The position numbers and the translations under genes were made by a program. Source: Campylobacter concisus (GTDB lineage: Bacteria; Campylobacterota; Campylobacteria; Campylobacterales; Campylobacteraceae). From it: a stretch of 64,000 bases of DNA. The first letter of the stretch is position 1. Every line of letters begins with the position of its first letter. The stretch is taken from NCBI RefSeq assembly GCF_003048835.2, contig NZ_CP060705.1:248001-312000 (forward strand), read 5' to 3'. Shown piece by piece: positions 28,969-38,529 of the stretch. The notes under the pieces are model-generated. The model was not told the origin of the DNA and did no database searches. It was given only the letters and a program-made list of their open reading frames with translations.

Positions 28969-30813
28969 ATGAATGATTTTAAAAGACTAAACGAACTTAC
29001 AAAAGAGCAAAAATCCAAGCTAAACGCGATTTATAAAAATTTAGATGACAAGATCATAACTGATGCTCTGAAGATTTGTGCCCTTGATGGCACGCCGAGC
29101 CAAAAACTAGCTCTTGCTAGAAGGATAGTTGATCTTAAAGTTGATCCACTTCAAAATGAGCTAAAAAAGCTAAATTTAGGCGAGGACGAGCAAAAACGTG
29201 TGCTAAATTTGATCTATGGCTATGTTAGAAATTTATATGAAGATCTCCACTTAAAGCTTATAAAAAAGGCACGTGATGAGCAAATTTTAGACCAGTTTTA
29301 TCAAGCTTTTGTTGAGGCTATGCACGAGCTTGGGCTTAGTCTAAATGCGTGGCAAATTTCATGGCAAGATAAGATAATAGACACCACAAATAAAGAGTTT
29401 GAAGCTAAATTTAAAGATTTAAGCCAGGCAAATGAGTTTATCACTAAAAACGCTTTGTTTCAGTGTGATAGTAATGGCGTAAGAGCCGATAGAACTTACG
29501 GCGCAGTTTGCAAAGAGGGCGAGAAATTTAGCTTTTTGCCTTACGCGCTTGCTTTTAAAGATGAGGTTGGAGAACTTAAAAAAGTCTTTACTAAAAACCT
29601 TGAAAATTTAAGAAATTTAGCTCAAAATGACGAGCAAAAATCCTACGTAAAATACCTTGAAAAGCTGCAAAACGCCTTTTGCGAAGAGGACAATGCAAAG
29701 GTGATAAACGCCTGGCAAGAGGCTGAGATAGCGTGGATGGAGGTAAAAGGAGCGCTTCAGCCAGGTCATCCGCTGGAGTACTACGAGGATGCCTACACGC
29801 ACGCAGTTGCGCTTGAGTGGGACATAAGGCTGGTGGATAGCGAGGGCATTGATGAGCTTAAATTTAAAGAAAAAGTGACAAAAACTTACGAAAGTGTTTG
29901 TGAAAAGATCAAATTTGATAACGCCGTGACAAACAAGGCAGTTAGTGAAAATATCGCTAGAACGCAGCTTTATATAAGCGTGCCGATGATCTATTACGGC
30001 GCGGAGCTAAACGGACTTTTTAGCGCTCAGGTCGTGCCAAATGACGAGAGTGTGAGCGCAAAATGTGGCAAGAAAATTTTTGCCTTTGTAAATTACGTCT
30101 ATGAGGGCGCAAAGGCAAAGCCTTTTATGAAGCTTGGGGCTGAAATTTTTAGCAAGGAATTTTTGGATTTTGGTAGGGAAATTTTATTTTTAAAACCAAA
30201 AATTTGGAAAAAAGTATATGTAATTTCAACGATCGGTCATGAGTTTGGGCACATCCTCTTTATCGGACTTGATACTGAGATGAGCATGAATAAAAGTGGC
30301 GTCTTTAAATTTATAGAAGAGTACAAGGCGACGACTGGCGGGCTAGTAAATTTCTTCTTGCACGAAGAGGCGGAGTATAAAATGGCCGTCTTTCATGAGT
30401 TAATAGCTCGCGCAGTTGGGCTTATCGCGTGGCGAAAGGTCGATGAGGTGAGGGCTTATTACTGCGAGGGGCTCATACATCTTAGCCTGCTTTTTAGGGC
30501 TGGAGTGCTTAAATTTGACGGCAAACTAAGCGTGGATATGAGCGAGCAAGCCTACGCTAAATTTAAAGAAATTTGCTTGCAAAACTACTTCGAGCTAGCG
30601 CAAACATACGCTAAAAAGGATGATGCGAGCACGTTTTTGGAGAAATTTTGCCAAAAAGATGAGCTAAGCTATCTGCCAAAAGATGAAGAGTGCAAGAAAT
30701 TTGTTGAGCATTTTTACGCTAGGTACGAGGCTATCGGCAACGACGTCGATGATAGCGGCGAGTGGCAAAGGTGGCAAAAACTAGCCCAGGAAGCGGAGAA
30801 GAGCCGTGCTTGA
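28969..30813 (+). CDS. ciaB: CiaB-like invasion protein with metallopeptidase signature
   Basis: A 614-residue, mostly helical soluble protein with no signal peptide. Size and the adjacent thioesterase match C. jejuni CiaB (about 610 residues), reported as exported through the flagellar apparatus and needed for cell invasion. The sequence shows an HEFGH motif at residues 424-428 (THIGHEFGH-like context) and EEYKA at 450-454. This is the pattern of gluzincin peptidases of the M49-like type, in which HExxH binds zinc and a downstream Glu is the third ligand. Peptidase activity is an inference from these motifs. It overlaps the following GGDEF-EAL gene by eight bases. Confidence 0.85.
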   Translation: MNDFKRLNELTKEQKSKLNAIYKNLDDKIITDALKICALDGTPSQKLALARRIVDLKVDPLQNELKKLNLGEDEQKRVLNLIYGYVRNLYEDLHLKLIKKARDEQILDQFYQAFVEAMHELGLSLNAWQISWQDKIIDTTNKEFEAKFKDLSQANEFITKNALFQCDSNGVRADRTYGAVCKEGEKFSFLPYALAFKDEVGELKKVFTKNLENLRNLAQNDEQKSYVKYLEKLQNAFCEEDNAKVINAWQEAEIAWMEVKGALQPGHPLEYYEDAYTHAVALEWDIRLVDSEGIDELKFKEKVTKTYESVCEKIKFDNAVTNKAVSENIARTQLYISVPMIYYGAELNGLFSAQVVPNDESVSAKCGKKIFAFVNYVYEGAKAKPFMKLGAEIFSKEFLDFGREILFLKPKIWKKVYVISTIGHEFGHILFIGLDTEMSMNKSGVFKFIEEYKATTGGLVNFFLHEEAEYKMAVFHELIARAVGLIAWRKVDEVRAYYCEGLIHLSLLFRAGVLKFDGKLSVDMSEQAYAKFKEICLQNYFELAQTYAKKDDASTFLEKFCQKDELSYLPKDEECKKFVEHFYARYEAIGNDVDDSGEWQRWQKLAQEAEKSRA

Positions 30814-33166
30814 TAGAGTGACAAATTTTCACAACGGCTCTTTTTTATTTATATTTGCCCTGATTATTGCTTATTTTTCTGCTATTTATCTGGGAGATCA
30901 GCTTTATCTGACAGCCATATCAGTCGGTACCGATGTAGTGATCGCCATATTTTTGTTCTTTTTATTAAAAAGTAGTAGAAATTTAAACTCATACTGGACC
31001 TATATATTTTTAGCTATCGCAAGCTGGGCGTTAGCAGATATCCTTTTATTGCTTTATGATAGATCGCTTCTCATGCACGGAAATATCTCTCGTACGGAGC
31101 TTATGCAAATTTTATATTTGATCCCATTTTTTATGTTTATCGTCTCTTTTGTCGCCTTTTTTACAAGGATTTTAAAAAGAGTGATATGGCAACAAGTCGC
31201 GGTAGATGCGCTTGCTTTGATGCTTATAACGGTTAGTTTTTTTTGGTTTGTAGTTTTTGATAAAAGTTTAGCGGTAGCACTTAATCAAGAATTTGTGACT
31301 AGCCTTTCATATATCATAATGGATATTTTTATCTTTTGCTTTGTCTTTGTTGTCGCATTTTCACTAAATTTCGTATCAAAAAAACCAATTTTTAGCTATA
31401 AAAGAGTGAGCCTACTTTTATATCTGTTAGCCTTGCTTATCATTTGCATTTGCGATGCATACTACTCGTCAAAGGCCTTTTTGGCATACGGTGGTACAAA
31501 TGTTCATTATGAGTTTTTCTTTAAAGTTGCATTTTTTATTATATTTGTAGCTTGCTTGCATTTAAAGGAAAACGAGGCAAATATCAAGATAAGAAGCTAC
31601 AGAAAAGACTATATAAGGGCGCTTATATATAAATTTATCACCCTGCTTATCGTATCTTTACTCTTTTTAGGAGCTGCTAATACAGATAAAATTTACTCAG
31701 TTTGGATAGTTTTTCTGCTTATGGTTTTGCTAGCCTATGCAGCGCTAATTTATAGTATCTCAAGTACAGTTGCTATGAGGGATTTAGCTAGATCTGAAAG
31801 GCATATCATCGCTCAACTTGACGAAGAGATCCAAGATAGCTTAAAAGAGCTTGAAGAGAAAAACGAGCGCTTAAGGCAGCTTAGCGAATTTGACTCACTC
31901 ACTGGGCTTTTAAATAGACAGTCATTTTTAAGCAAACTATCAGAGATGATAAAGACCAAAGCGCTTGGCGAAAAGATAGATATTTATTGTATCGACATCA
32001 ACCACTTTAAGGCTATAAATGACTCATACGGCCACTACGTGGGTGATGAGGTGCTTTTGAAATTTTCTAAAAATATAAAAGCGATCTTGCCAGAGGGCGC
32101 TATCGTCTCAAGGTTTGGCGGCGATGACTTTATGATAGTTTTAAAGCAAAAAAATGAGGGGCATTATAGAGAATTTTTATACTATCTGCTAAACATCATA
32201 GCCGAGCAAATCTCAGTTGGCGATTATAAGATAGCTCTTGGAGCAAAGGTTGGCGTTAGCTCAACGCAAACAAGTGAAATTTTAGCTGATGATCTTATCA
32301 TGCAAGCTGGAGCGGCACTTGATGCGGCAAAAAGAGATGTTAATACAAAATATGTCTTTTACGATGATATAAAAGAGATCATTCAGGAGAAAAACTACAT
32401 AGAAATTTTGCTAAATTCTATGAATTTTGATGAGGAATTTAGCCTAAATTTCCAGCCGCAGTATCTGCTAAATGGTAAAAAGATAATAGGTGCTGAGGCT
32501 CTTATAAGGTGGAACTCTCCGGTAAAAGGCTTTGTAAGTCCGGCCAAATTTATCCCAGTAGCCGAGCAAAGCTCAATTATAAATACAATAGGAATATGGG
32601 TGGCAAAAGAGGCCATAAGGCAGATGAGCTACTGGAACAAAAAGTATGGTATCAGCCTAAAAGTTGGCATCAATATCTCGCCAAAACAGGTTGATAATGT
32701 AAATTTTGCATCGGACATCTTTGGCTATGTTGAAGAATTTGGCATGGATCCAAAGTGCGTTGATATCGAGCTTACAGAGGCAAGTCTCGTCAATGCCGAA
32801 GAGATAATGCAAACAGTCTTAAAGAAATTTTCAGATAAGGGCATGAGCATCTCCATTGATGACTTTGGCACTGGCTTTTCATCGATGAACTACATCAAAA
32901 AGTATCCGCTAGATAGGCTAAAGATCGCAAAAGAACTAGTTGATAACATCGCTATAAACGAGATCGATAGAGACGTTGTAAAAAGCGTTATAACTCTAGC
33001 TAAAAATATCGAGCTAAAGACGATCGCTGAGGGCGTCGAGGACGAGACTCAGCTTGAAATTTTAAGAGAGCTAGGCTGCGATGAGATACAAGGTTATTTC
33101 TGGGGTAAGCCGATGAACGCTAAAGACTTTGAAGAGCTCATAAGAAGCACGCTTGATCACATCTAA
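30806..33166 (+). CDS. Membrane GGDEF-EAL protein with intact EAL (probable phosphodiesterase)
   Basis: A 786-residue inner-membrane protein with about nine N-terminal helices to residue 325, then a coiled coil (LDEEIQDSLKELEEKNERLRQL). A GGDEF domain carries the altered box GGDDF near 436, and an EAL domain starts near 562. EAL residues are all in place: EALIRW, NISP, ELTEAS, DDFGTGFSS, LKIAKE and AEGVED. Cyclic-di-GMP breakdown is therefore likely, with the GGDDF domain perhaps a GTP sensor. Layout and length match the second protein at 33789-36158, so the two are paralogues. It is translationally coupled to ciaB. Confidence 0.88.
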   Translation: MLDRVTNFHNGSFLFIFALIIAYFSAIYLGDQLYLTAISVGTDVVIAIFLFFLLKSSRNLNSYWTYIFLAIASWALADILLLLYDRSLLMHGNISRTELMQILYLIPFFMFIVSFVAFFTRILKRVIWQQVAVDALALMLITVSFFWFVVFDKSLAVALNQEFVTSLSYIIMDIFIFCFVFVVAFSLNFVSKKPIFSYKRVSLLLYLLALLIICICDAYYSSKAFLAYGGTNVHYEFFFKVAFFIIFVACLHLKENEANIKIRSYRKDYIRALIYKFITLLIVSLLFLGAANTDKIYSVWIVFLLMVLLAYAALIYSISSTVAMRDLARSERHIIAQLDEEIQDSLKELEEKNERLRQLSEFDSLTGLLNRQSFLSKLSEMIKTKALGEKIDIYCIDINHFKAINDSYGHYVGDEVLLKFSKNIKAILPEGAIVSRFGGDDFMIVLKQKNEGHYREFLYYLLNIIAEQISVGDYKIALGAKVGVSSTQTSEILADDLIMQAGAALDAAKRDVNTKYVFYDDIKEIIQEKNYIEILLNSMNFDEEFSLNFQPQYLLNGKKIIGAEALIRWNSPVKGFVSPAKFIPVAEQSSIINTIGIWVAKEAIRQMSYWNKKYGISLKVGINISPKQVDNVNFASDIFGYVEEFGMDPKCVDIELTEASLVNAEEIMQTVLKKFSDKGMSISIDDFGTGFSSMNYIKKYPLDRLKIAKELVDNIAINEIDRDVVKSVITLAKNIELKTIAEGVEDETQLEILRELGCDEIQGYFWGKPMNAKDFEELIRSTLDHI

Positions 33167-33188
33167 GCTTGTAAATTTACAAGCTTAG
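33163..33188. terminator. 26-bp perfect palindrome spanning both convergent stop codons
   Basis: Bases 33163-33188 form a perfect inverted repeat centred between 33175 and 33176, with core AAGCTTGTAAATTTAC. The stop codon of the rightward GGDEF-EAL gene and that of the leftward hypothetical gene both lie inside it. It probably works as a bidirectional terminator or an mRNA 3' end-stabilising hairpin. Confidence 0.6.
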
Positions 33189-33724
33189 CCAATAACGCTT
33201 TTGTAGTCTAAATTTTCAAAAAGCAGTAGCTCTTTTTTGCTCTCTTTTATAAGTGCTTTTACTAGCTCTGAGGTTTCTTTATTTTTTGGCAAGACAAGAT
33301 GAATTTTTTCATTTATAAAGATGATAAAGATATTTTTAAGCTCGTAAATTTCACTTACATCTTTTATGTTAAAAATTTCATTTTCTTTTGGCTCATTTTC
33401 ATAAAATGCCAAATTTTTCTCATTTACTTCAAAGATCATCTCTTTTTTAAAGTCTGAAATTTCTAAGCTTTTCAGCGCCGCTCTTCGTCTATTTTTTAAA
33501 AAAATTGGATAAAAAATGATCCAAAAGATAGCAAAAATGGTGCCAATAATAGTAAAAATTTTGGTTTTTAAGAGCATATCAGCGATAAATCCAGCTATAA
33601 TGGCCTCCGTAAAAATCATAAAAACATTTATAAAATACTGTTTTCTAGCCTTTTTTGAAAAAAATAGATTAAATGCTTGGTAGTCTATTAAATTTTCTCC
33701 AGATAAGACGATATTACATTTCAT
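33185..33724 (-). CDS. YcxB-like hypothetical membrane protein
   Basis: A 179-residue protein with an N-terminal cytoplasmic stretch, two adjacent helices near residues 38-80 (FMIFTEAIIAGFIADML, FTIIGTIFAIFWIIFYPIFL) and a C-terminal beta-rich part (FNIKDVSEIYELKNIFIIFINEKIHLVLPK). This is the YcxB-like/PH-domain layout. The ATG at 33724 has an AAGG site and keeps the gene from overlapping the divergent gene at 33789; a start at 33802 would overlap it. Function unknown. Confidence 0.7.
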   Translation of the reverse strand: MKCNIVLSGENLIDYQAFNLFFSKKARKQYFINVFMIFTEAIIAGFIADMLLKTKIFTIIGTIFAIFWIIFYPIFLKNRRRAALKSLEISDFKKEMIFEVNEKNLAFYENEPKENEIFNIKDVSEIYELKNIFIIFINEKIHLVLPKNKETSELVKALIKESKKELLLFENLDYKSVIG

Positions 33725-33788
33725 GATTAACCTTAAAGAAAAATTTGCAAAATTATAACTAAAAATAAGGTTTGAAACAGAATAAACA

Positions 33789-36158
33789 ATGGAGAGAAAC
33801 ATTTTTTTTACGTCAAATTCGTCACTTATCCTAAGACAAAAACAAATTTTCTATGCCGTTATAGCTCTTTTTATATTTTCTCAGTTTGCCGGCATTTTAA
33901 ACTATAAAAATTTTGAAAATTTGTTGATATTTTTGGGTTTTGGTCTTGTAGTTTTTGGTATCTACATCTCTATGAATAGATCAAAGCTTAAAGCTATGCA
34001 CTGGCTTGCTGCATGCTTTGGGGTCTTTCTTTGGACTATTATTGATGCCATTAGAAGTGTCAATGAAGACTTTCTTTTAAGAAGCAAAGAGCAAATTTCT
34101 TATCTTGATTTTTTCGATCTGCTCCCTATGTTTTTACTATTGGCCGCTGTTGGTATATTTTTTGTGGTCAAATTTATAGCTAGCGATAAAAAGATCCTAG
34201 TTCTAGCCGATAGCTTTAACGTTCTTTTGCTAGTTTTCACGCTTGCTTATTGTATTGTTGGAGATATGGGTGATTTTGATATATTGATCCATCCCAAAAG
34301 CCCTAGTGAGCTTGCTGCTAGCATTGCTATTTTTGTAAATTTATCTATTTTATTCATCGCTCTTAGTGAAATTTTTAATAGCAACCATCTTTATATTAGA
34401 CATAGTGGCTTTTTCTTGATAATCGCAAGTGCGATTTTTACGCTATTAAATTTATATGTTTTTTATAATGAGCTTATAAACAAAGGGCATGATTTTACTC
34501 TGCACTCTATCTACCTTGTGCCATTTTTCCTCTTGATGCTCGGAGCATTTTACTTAAGGGGTGATAACAAGCGTATAAGCGCAGCAGATGTTGGCATAAA
34601 AACAACATCTAAGCTCGTGCCTATTATCTCAGCTGCACTAATACTAATAAAAACTGACCTATCATCTTATGTTGATCTGCTTATAATTTTTGTTGTTGTA
34701 GCTGGAGCGGTTATTAGCTATTTTATGAAAGTGCTTGATCAAAGCGAAGAGATATATAACGCAGAGCAAAATTTACATGATGCTAAAAACAAAGAGAAGC
34801 ACCTAAAGACAAACGAACTTGAGATGATAAATTTAAGTTTAGAGGGTGTATCTGAAAAAGACTATCTAACCTCTCTTGGCAACAGAGACTCTTTGCTAAA
34901 TGAGCTAAAAGGTATGTGTAGTGTTTTGGGTGAGAAGCAAGAGATCGCAGTTTATTATATAAATATAAGTCGCTTTAAAAATATAAATACATCTTATGGA
35001 CATGAGGTTGGCGATAAAATTTTAAAAGCGATAGCAAAGCGCATACGTGAAGCGTGCAACAGGCAAGAGGTCACCGCAAGGATCGGCGCTGATGAGTTCA
35101 TCGTGCTTTCAAAAATGGAAGAAAATAGCCACACTAAACGCATGAAACTTGGTATGGAGCTAAGAGATACGATAGAAAAACCTTTGCAAATAGATAAGTA
35201 TCACTTTGCTATCAAGAGTGTCGTTGGTATCCACGTTGTCACAAGAGATAACATCAGCGATCCTAGAAATATCATCAAAAAAGCTGATATGGCGATGTAC
35301 TACGCTAAGCAAAATCCAGCCAAAAACCCGATGGTTTATAATAATGAGATAGATAGCGAAATACAACAAAGCTCAAACATAGAGATAGCTCTTAAAAAAG
35401 CAAATTTACAAGAGGATTTTGAGGTATATTTTCAGCCGATTTATGACATTAAAAATTTAAAGATCATCTGCGTAGAAGCGCTACTTAGATGGCAGTCAAA
35501 AGAGTATGGACAAAAAGAAGCTGGCGAGTTTATGGATATAGCTAGCTTAAATAGCGACATCTTAAACGACATCTGCACGCTTTCTGTCTCAAAAACAGTA
35601 GAACAAGCCGTAAGATGGCAAAACAAAAAGCTAAAAGTGCCAAAAATAAGCATAAACGTAGCGCAAATTCAAAGCACATCTGAAAAATTTGTAAATGAAT
35701 TTATGCTAACTTTAAACTCGCACCACCTAAATCCAAAGCAGTTTGAGCTTGAATTTAGCGAAGATATATGGAAAAACGACCAAGAGACGCTTGATAAAAT
35801 TTTCTCACTTTTAGAGAAAAATAGCATAGATGTTTGTATAGATGACTTTGGATCTGGATATACGTCATTTGTCTATATCAGAAAGTATAAGATCGACCGT
35901 ATAAAGATAGCAAATGACTTTGTCGCTCAGTCAGTGATCAACAAAAAAGATATGCAAGTAGTCGCTGCTATCATAAATATAGCAAAATCAATGAAGCTAA
36001 AAGTGACAGCAAAAGGCGTGGAAAGCCACGAGATAAAAGAGCTTTTAAAAGAGCTTAATTGTAATGAAATGCAAGGATATTTCTTATCTCGTCCGATGAG
36101 TGCGGAGGAGTTTGAGAATTCTTTAAGGCAGAATTCTCATATGGTGGCTGATATTTAA
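33789..36158 (+). CDS. Membrane protein with degenerate GGDEF and atypical EAL domains
   Basis: A 789-residue paralogue of the 30806-33166 protein, with about eight to nine N-terminal helices, a linker coil, a GGDEF domain near 432 and an EAL domain near 562. The cyclase box reads GADEF, so synthase activity is doubtful. In the EAL domain EALLRW, NVAQ, ELEFSE, DDFGSGYTS and IKIAND remain, but the catalytic AEGVE Glu is Lys (AKGVE). The protein may bind rather than cleave cyclic-di-GMP. It is the last rightward gene before a small minus-strand gene whose end overlaps it by four bases. Confidence 0.85.
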   Translation: MERNIFFTSNSSLILRQKQIFYAVIALFIFSQFAGILNYKNFENLLIFLGFGLVVFGIYISMNRSKLKAMHWLAACFGVFLWTIIDAIRSVNEDFLLRSKEQISYLDFFDLLPMFLLLAAVGIFFVVKFIASDKKILVLADSFNVLLLVFTLAYCIVGDMGDFDILIHPKSPSELAASIAIFVNLSILFIALSEIFNSNHLYIRHSGFFLIIASAIFTLLNLYVFYNELINKGHDFTLHSIYLVPFFLLMLGAFYLRGDNKRISAADVGIKTTSKLVPIISAALILIKTDLSSYVDLLIIFVVVAGAVISYFMKVLDQSEEIYNAEQNLHDAKNKEKHLKTNELEMINLSLEGVSEKDYLTSLGNRDSLLNELKGMCSVLGEKQEIAVYYINISRFKNINTSYGHEVGDKILKAIAKRIREACNRQEVTARIGADEFIVLSKMEENSHTKRMKLGMELRDTIEKPLQIDKYHFAIKSVVGIHVVTRDNISDPRNIIKKADMAMYYAKQNPAKNPMVYNNEIDSEIQQSSNIEIALKKANLQEDFEVYFQPIYDIKNLKIICVEALLRWQSKEYGQKEAGEFMDIASLNSDILNDICTLSVSKTVEQAVRWQNKKLKVPKISINVAQIQSTSEKFVNEFMLTLNSHHLNPKQFELEFSEDIWKNDQETLDKIFSLLEKNSIDVCIDDFGSGYTSFVYIRKYKIDRIKIANDFVAQSVINKKDMQVVAAIINIAKSMKLKVTAKGVESHEIKELLKELNCNEMQGYFLSRPMSAEEFENSLRQNSHMVADI

Positions 36159-36343
36159 ATTTCAGCCTTTATCTCTTCGTTTGATTTTACGACCATGCCT
36201 GAGCCATGTATCACGCTTGGGATACAGCTTGTGCAGATATCGACCTCTTCACCGTTTTTGTGAGCGTGGATGAAAACTGCATTTTTATCATCGCTGCTTT
36301 TTAGTCCGCAAACGTTGCAAACTACTAGATCTTTCTCTCTCAT
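36155..36343 (-). CDS. Small zinc-ribbon-like protein
   Basis: A 62-residue protein with two cysteine pairs, CNVCG near the N-terminus and CTSC near residue 39, spaced as in a zinc ribbon. A GGAGAAAAG-type ribosome site precedes its ATG. Cysteine spacing and acidic/basic balance suggest a real small gene. No function can be named. Confidence 0.7.
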   Translation of the reverse strand: MREKDLVVCNVCGLKSSDDKNAVFIHAHKNGEEVDICTSCIPSVIHGSGMVVKSNEEIKAEI

Positions 36344-36472
36344 CTTTTCTCCTTTGAAATTTTGGGTGATTTTACATCTTGTAAGCTTGCATTAAGATGA
36401 TTTGGGTCAAGCTTGTCGCTTGAGCATTAATTGTTTTTTGTTATAATCATTTAAAATTTAAAAGGTTTAAAA

Positions 36473-37168
36473 ATGGATGAAAGAACTATTGTTTTAGAGA
36501 TGTTAAAGATGCAACAAAGCCTAAATGACGAGACAAATGGGCTTGGTTGGGAAAATGGCTATACAAATAAAAATAAACTCATAAGCTGGAGGCGTTGCAT
36601 ATATATGGAGTGCGCCGAGCTTATCGACAGCTTTGCGTGGAAGCACTGGAAGAGTATAGATGCTAAGACTGATGAGCAAAATTTACGCATCGAGGTTGTC
36701 GATATCTGGCACTTTATAATGAGCCTAGCACTACAAATTTATAAGGCAAAACAGCTTGGCGATGTTGAGACTTTGGCTGATGATATCTGCCAGTCAAGCG
36801 GCTTTAGCGACTATTGCAAAGAGCCATTAAAGGTCGAAGATGAGAGCATTTATGAGATCATGAACGACGTTGAGATGCTTATACATGAGTGCAGCGGCTT
36901 TGACTATGACATCTTTGATATCTTTAAAATTTATTTCTCAATGTCTTTAAAATGTGGCGTAAATTTATACTCGCTTTATGAGTGCTACATCGCTAAAAAC
37001 GTGTTAAATCGCTTCCGCCAAAATAACGGCTACAAAGAGGGAAGCTATAAGAAAATTTGGAACGGACGTGAAGATAACGAAGTGATGAGCGAAATTTTAT
37101 CAAATGGCGTTAGTAAGATAGATGAAATTTACGCCGCACTTGAGCGTGAGTACAAAAAGGTAAAATGA
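36473..37168 (+). CDS. dut: Dimeric dUTPase (dUTP diphosphatase)
   Basis: A 231-residue all-alpha dUTPase of the MazG-related superfamily. The metal-binding pattern is visible as ECAELIDSFAWKHWK followed by EVVDIWHF (ExxE...ExxD). It hydrolyses dUTP to dUMP and PPi, keeping uracil out of DNA and feeding thymidylate synthesis. Campylobacter carries this dimeric form rather than the trimeric one. It overlaps the following membrane gene by four bases. Confidence 0.92.
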   Translation: MDERTIVLEMLKMQQSLNDETNGLGWENGYTNKNKLISWRRCIYMECAELIDSFAWKHWKSIDAKTDEQNLRIEVVDIWHFIMSLALQIYKAKQLGDVETLADDICQSSGFSDYCKEPLKVEDESIYEIMNDVEMLIHECSGFDYDIFDIFKIYFSMSLKCGVNLYSLYECYIAKNVLNRFRQNNGYKEGSYKKIWNGREDNEVMSEILSNGVSKIDEIYAALEREYKKVK

Positions 37169-37905
37169 TAAATCTTCTGCGTCTTGGCTTTAAAGACTTT
37201 TTTACAGCCAAATTTATAACACTATCGATCTTGCCGCTTTGTCTTAGCATACTTTGCCTAGCTTGGCTAAGCATCTGGGGAGGTGGCGAGATATTTGACT
37301 TTTTAAGCGATGGCGCTAAAAACGAAAATTTCGCCTTTTTGGAGACAAACTCGACGCTATCTTTTATAGCTATTAAAATTTTAAGCTTTAGCGCTACAAA
37401 GTGGATAGTTAGCATACTTTTTTACGTTCTAAGCACCTTTTTAACGATCATCATTAGCATCGTGATCGCCCTAGTCGTAGCTGGCTTTTTAACGCCAGTC
37501 GTGGCCAAAGAGATAAACAAAAGGCACTACAACTACGTGCTTAAAAGTGAGGCTAGCACGGTTAGAGTGCTAAAGGTGATGATGGTTGAGATCATGAAAT
37601 TTCTTGGGATCTTGCTCGTTTGCTTGCCACTTTTGTTTGTGCCATTTGTAAATTTTTTCATCATCAACGTGCCGTTTTTTTACATCTACTATAAGCTTTT
37701 ACTAATAGACGTTGGCTCAAACACACTTGATAGCGATAAATTTGAGTTAGCGCTGCTTGAAGGTGGCGGGGTTAAATTTATAGTTTTTACACTTTTGTTT
37801 TATCTCATCTCGCTTGTGCCGCTTGTTGGGCTATTTTTTCAGCTTTATTTTGTGATAGTCTTGTCGCACCTCTTTTATCAAAGAGAGGCGCTAGTTAAAA
37901 TTTAG
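37165..37905 (+). CDS. EI24/CysZ-like membrane protein
   Basis: A 246-residue inner-membrane protein with about four to six helices and the EI24-like pattern: GFKDFFTAKFITLSILPL at the N-terminus, LVVAGFLTPVVAKEINKRHY in the middle, and LVCLPLLFVPFVNFFIINVPFFYIYYKLLLIDVGSN late. EI24/CysZ relatives include sulfate transporters, but the substrate here is unknown. It starts inside the dut stop. Confidence 0.8.
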   Translation: MINLLRLGFKDFFTAKFITLSILPLCLSILCLAWLSIWGGGEIFDFLSDGAKNENFAFLETNSTLSFIAIKILSFSATKWIVSILFYVLSTFLTIIISIVIALVVAGFLTPVVAKEINKRHYNYVLKSEASTVRVLKVMMVEIMKFLGILLVCLPLLFVPFVNFFIINVPFFYIYYKLLLIDVGSNTLDSDKFELALLEGGGVKFIVFTLLFYLISLVPLVGLFFQLYFVIVLSHLFYQREALVKI

Positions 37906-37925
37906 AGCCAAAAAGCTCTAAATTT
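37898..37925. terminator. Bidirectional terminator hairpin
   Basis: AAATTTAGAGC and GCTCTAAATTT form a perfect 11-bp stem with a CAAAAA loop between convergent stop codons (37903-37905 on plus, 37924-37926 on minus). Symmetry suggests it serves both genes. Confidence 0.7.
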
Positions 37926-38445
37926 ATGCGTAGTAAGATACTTTTTTGCTCTCATCAAGCAAGGTATCAAATAGCCTTTTTGTCGCACTTAGTAGATTTT
38001 TATTTGCATCATTTTTAGCTAAAAGTTCGTCAAACATCTTTAGCATATTGTCATTTATGAAATTTTTATGATCCAGATCTTTTGCGTCAGGTAACATCTG
38101 CTTGATCTTGTTTGAAAGCTCGCTTATGCTTTGGCTGCTACCTGCGATCTTGTCGCCCTCTTTGACATTTTTCATAAACTCATCAACCTGTGGGCGAATT
38201 TGCTTCATCGCCTCTTCGATCTCTTTCATATCTTGCTCGTCTATGCCGTTGCCTTTATAGGCAAACTCATAGCCGTATTCGTGCGTGAGAGTTAGACTTC
38301 TTTGGCTTGAAGTGCCATTTTTTTGGCTTGAAAACTCCAAACTTTTATTATCATACATAGAAAAGCTTATCTCATCACCTGAGCTAGTCTTCATCGAAAA
38401 GCTCATGTTGTTGTAGCTTCCTTGAGAGTAAAAATTTGTTTGCAT
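37924..38445 (-). CDS. Hypothetical protein (flagellin-like N-terminal residue use)
   Basis: A 173-residue soluble protein. The first 80 residues are Ser/Thr/Asn-rich with beta character (MQTNFYSQGSYNNMSFSM, SQKNGTSSQRSLTLTHEYGYEF). The rest is helical and charged (DEQDMKEIEEAMKQIRPQVDEFMKNVKEG). No signal peptide or membrane segment is present. Related hypothetical proteins occur in Campylobacter, but I cannot assign a family or role. Confidence 0.65.
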   Translation of the reverse strand: MQTNFYSQGSYNNMSFSMKTSSGDEISFSMYDNKSLEFSSQKNGTSSQRSLTLTHEYGYEFAYKGNGIDEQDMKEIEEAMKQIRPQVDEFMKNVKEGDKIAGSSQSISELSNKIKQMLPDAKDLDHKNFINDNMLKMFDELLAKNDANKNLLSATKRLFDTLLDESKKVSYYA

Positions 38446-38529
38446 TTTTAAATCCTTTTGAGGCTAAATCGGCAAATTTTTAATTTCATAAAGCAAAATT
38501 TTGTAAAATGTGTCAAAAAAGGACGGGCG

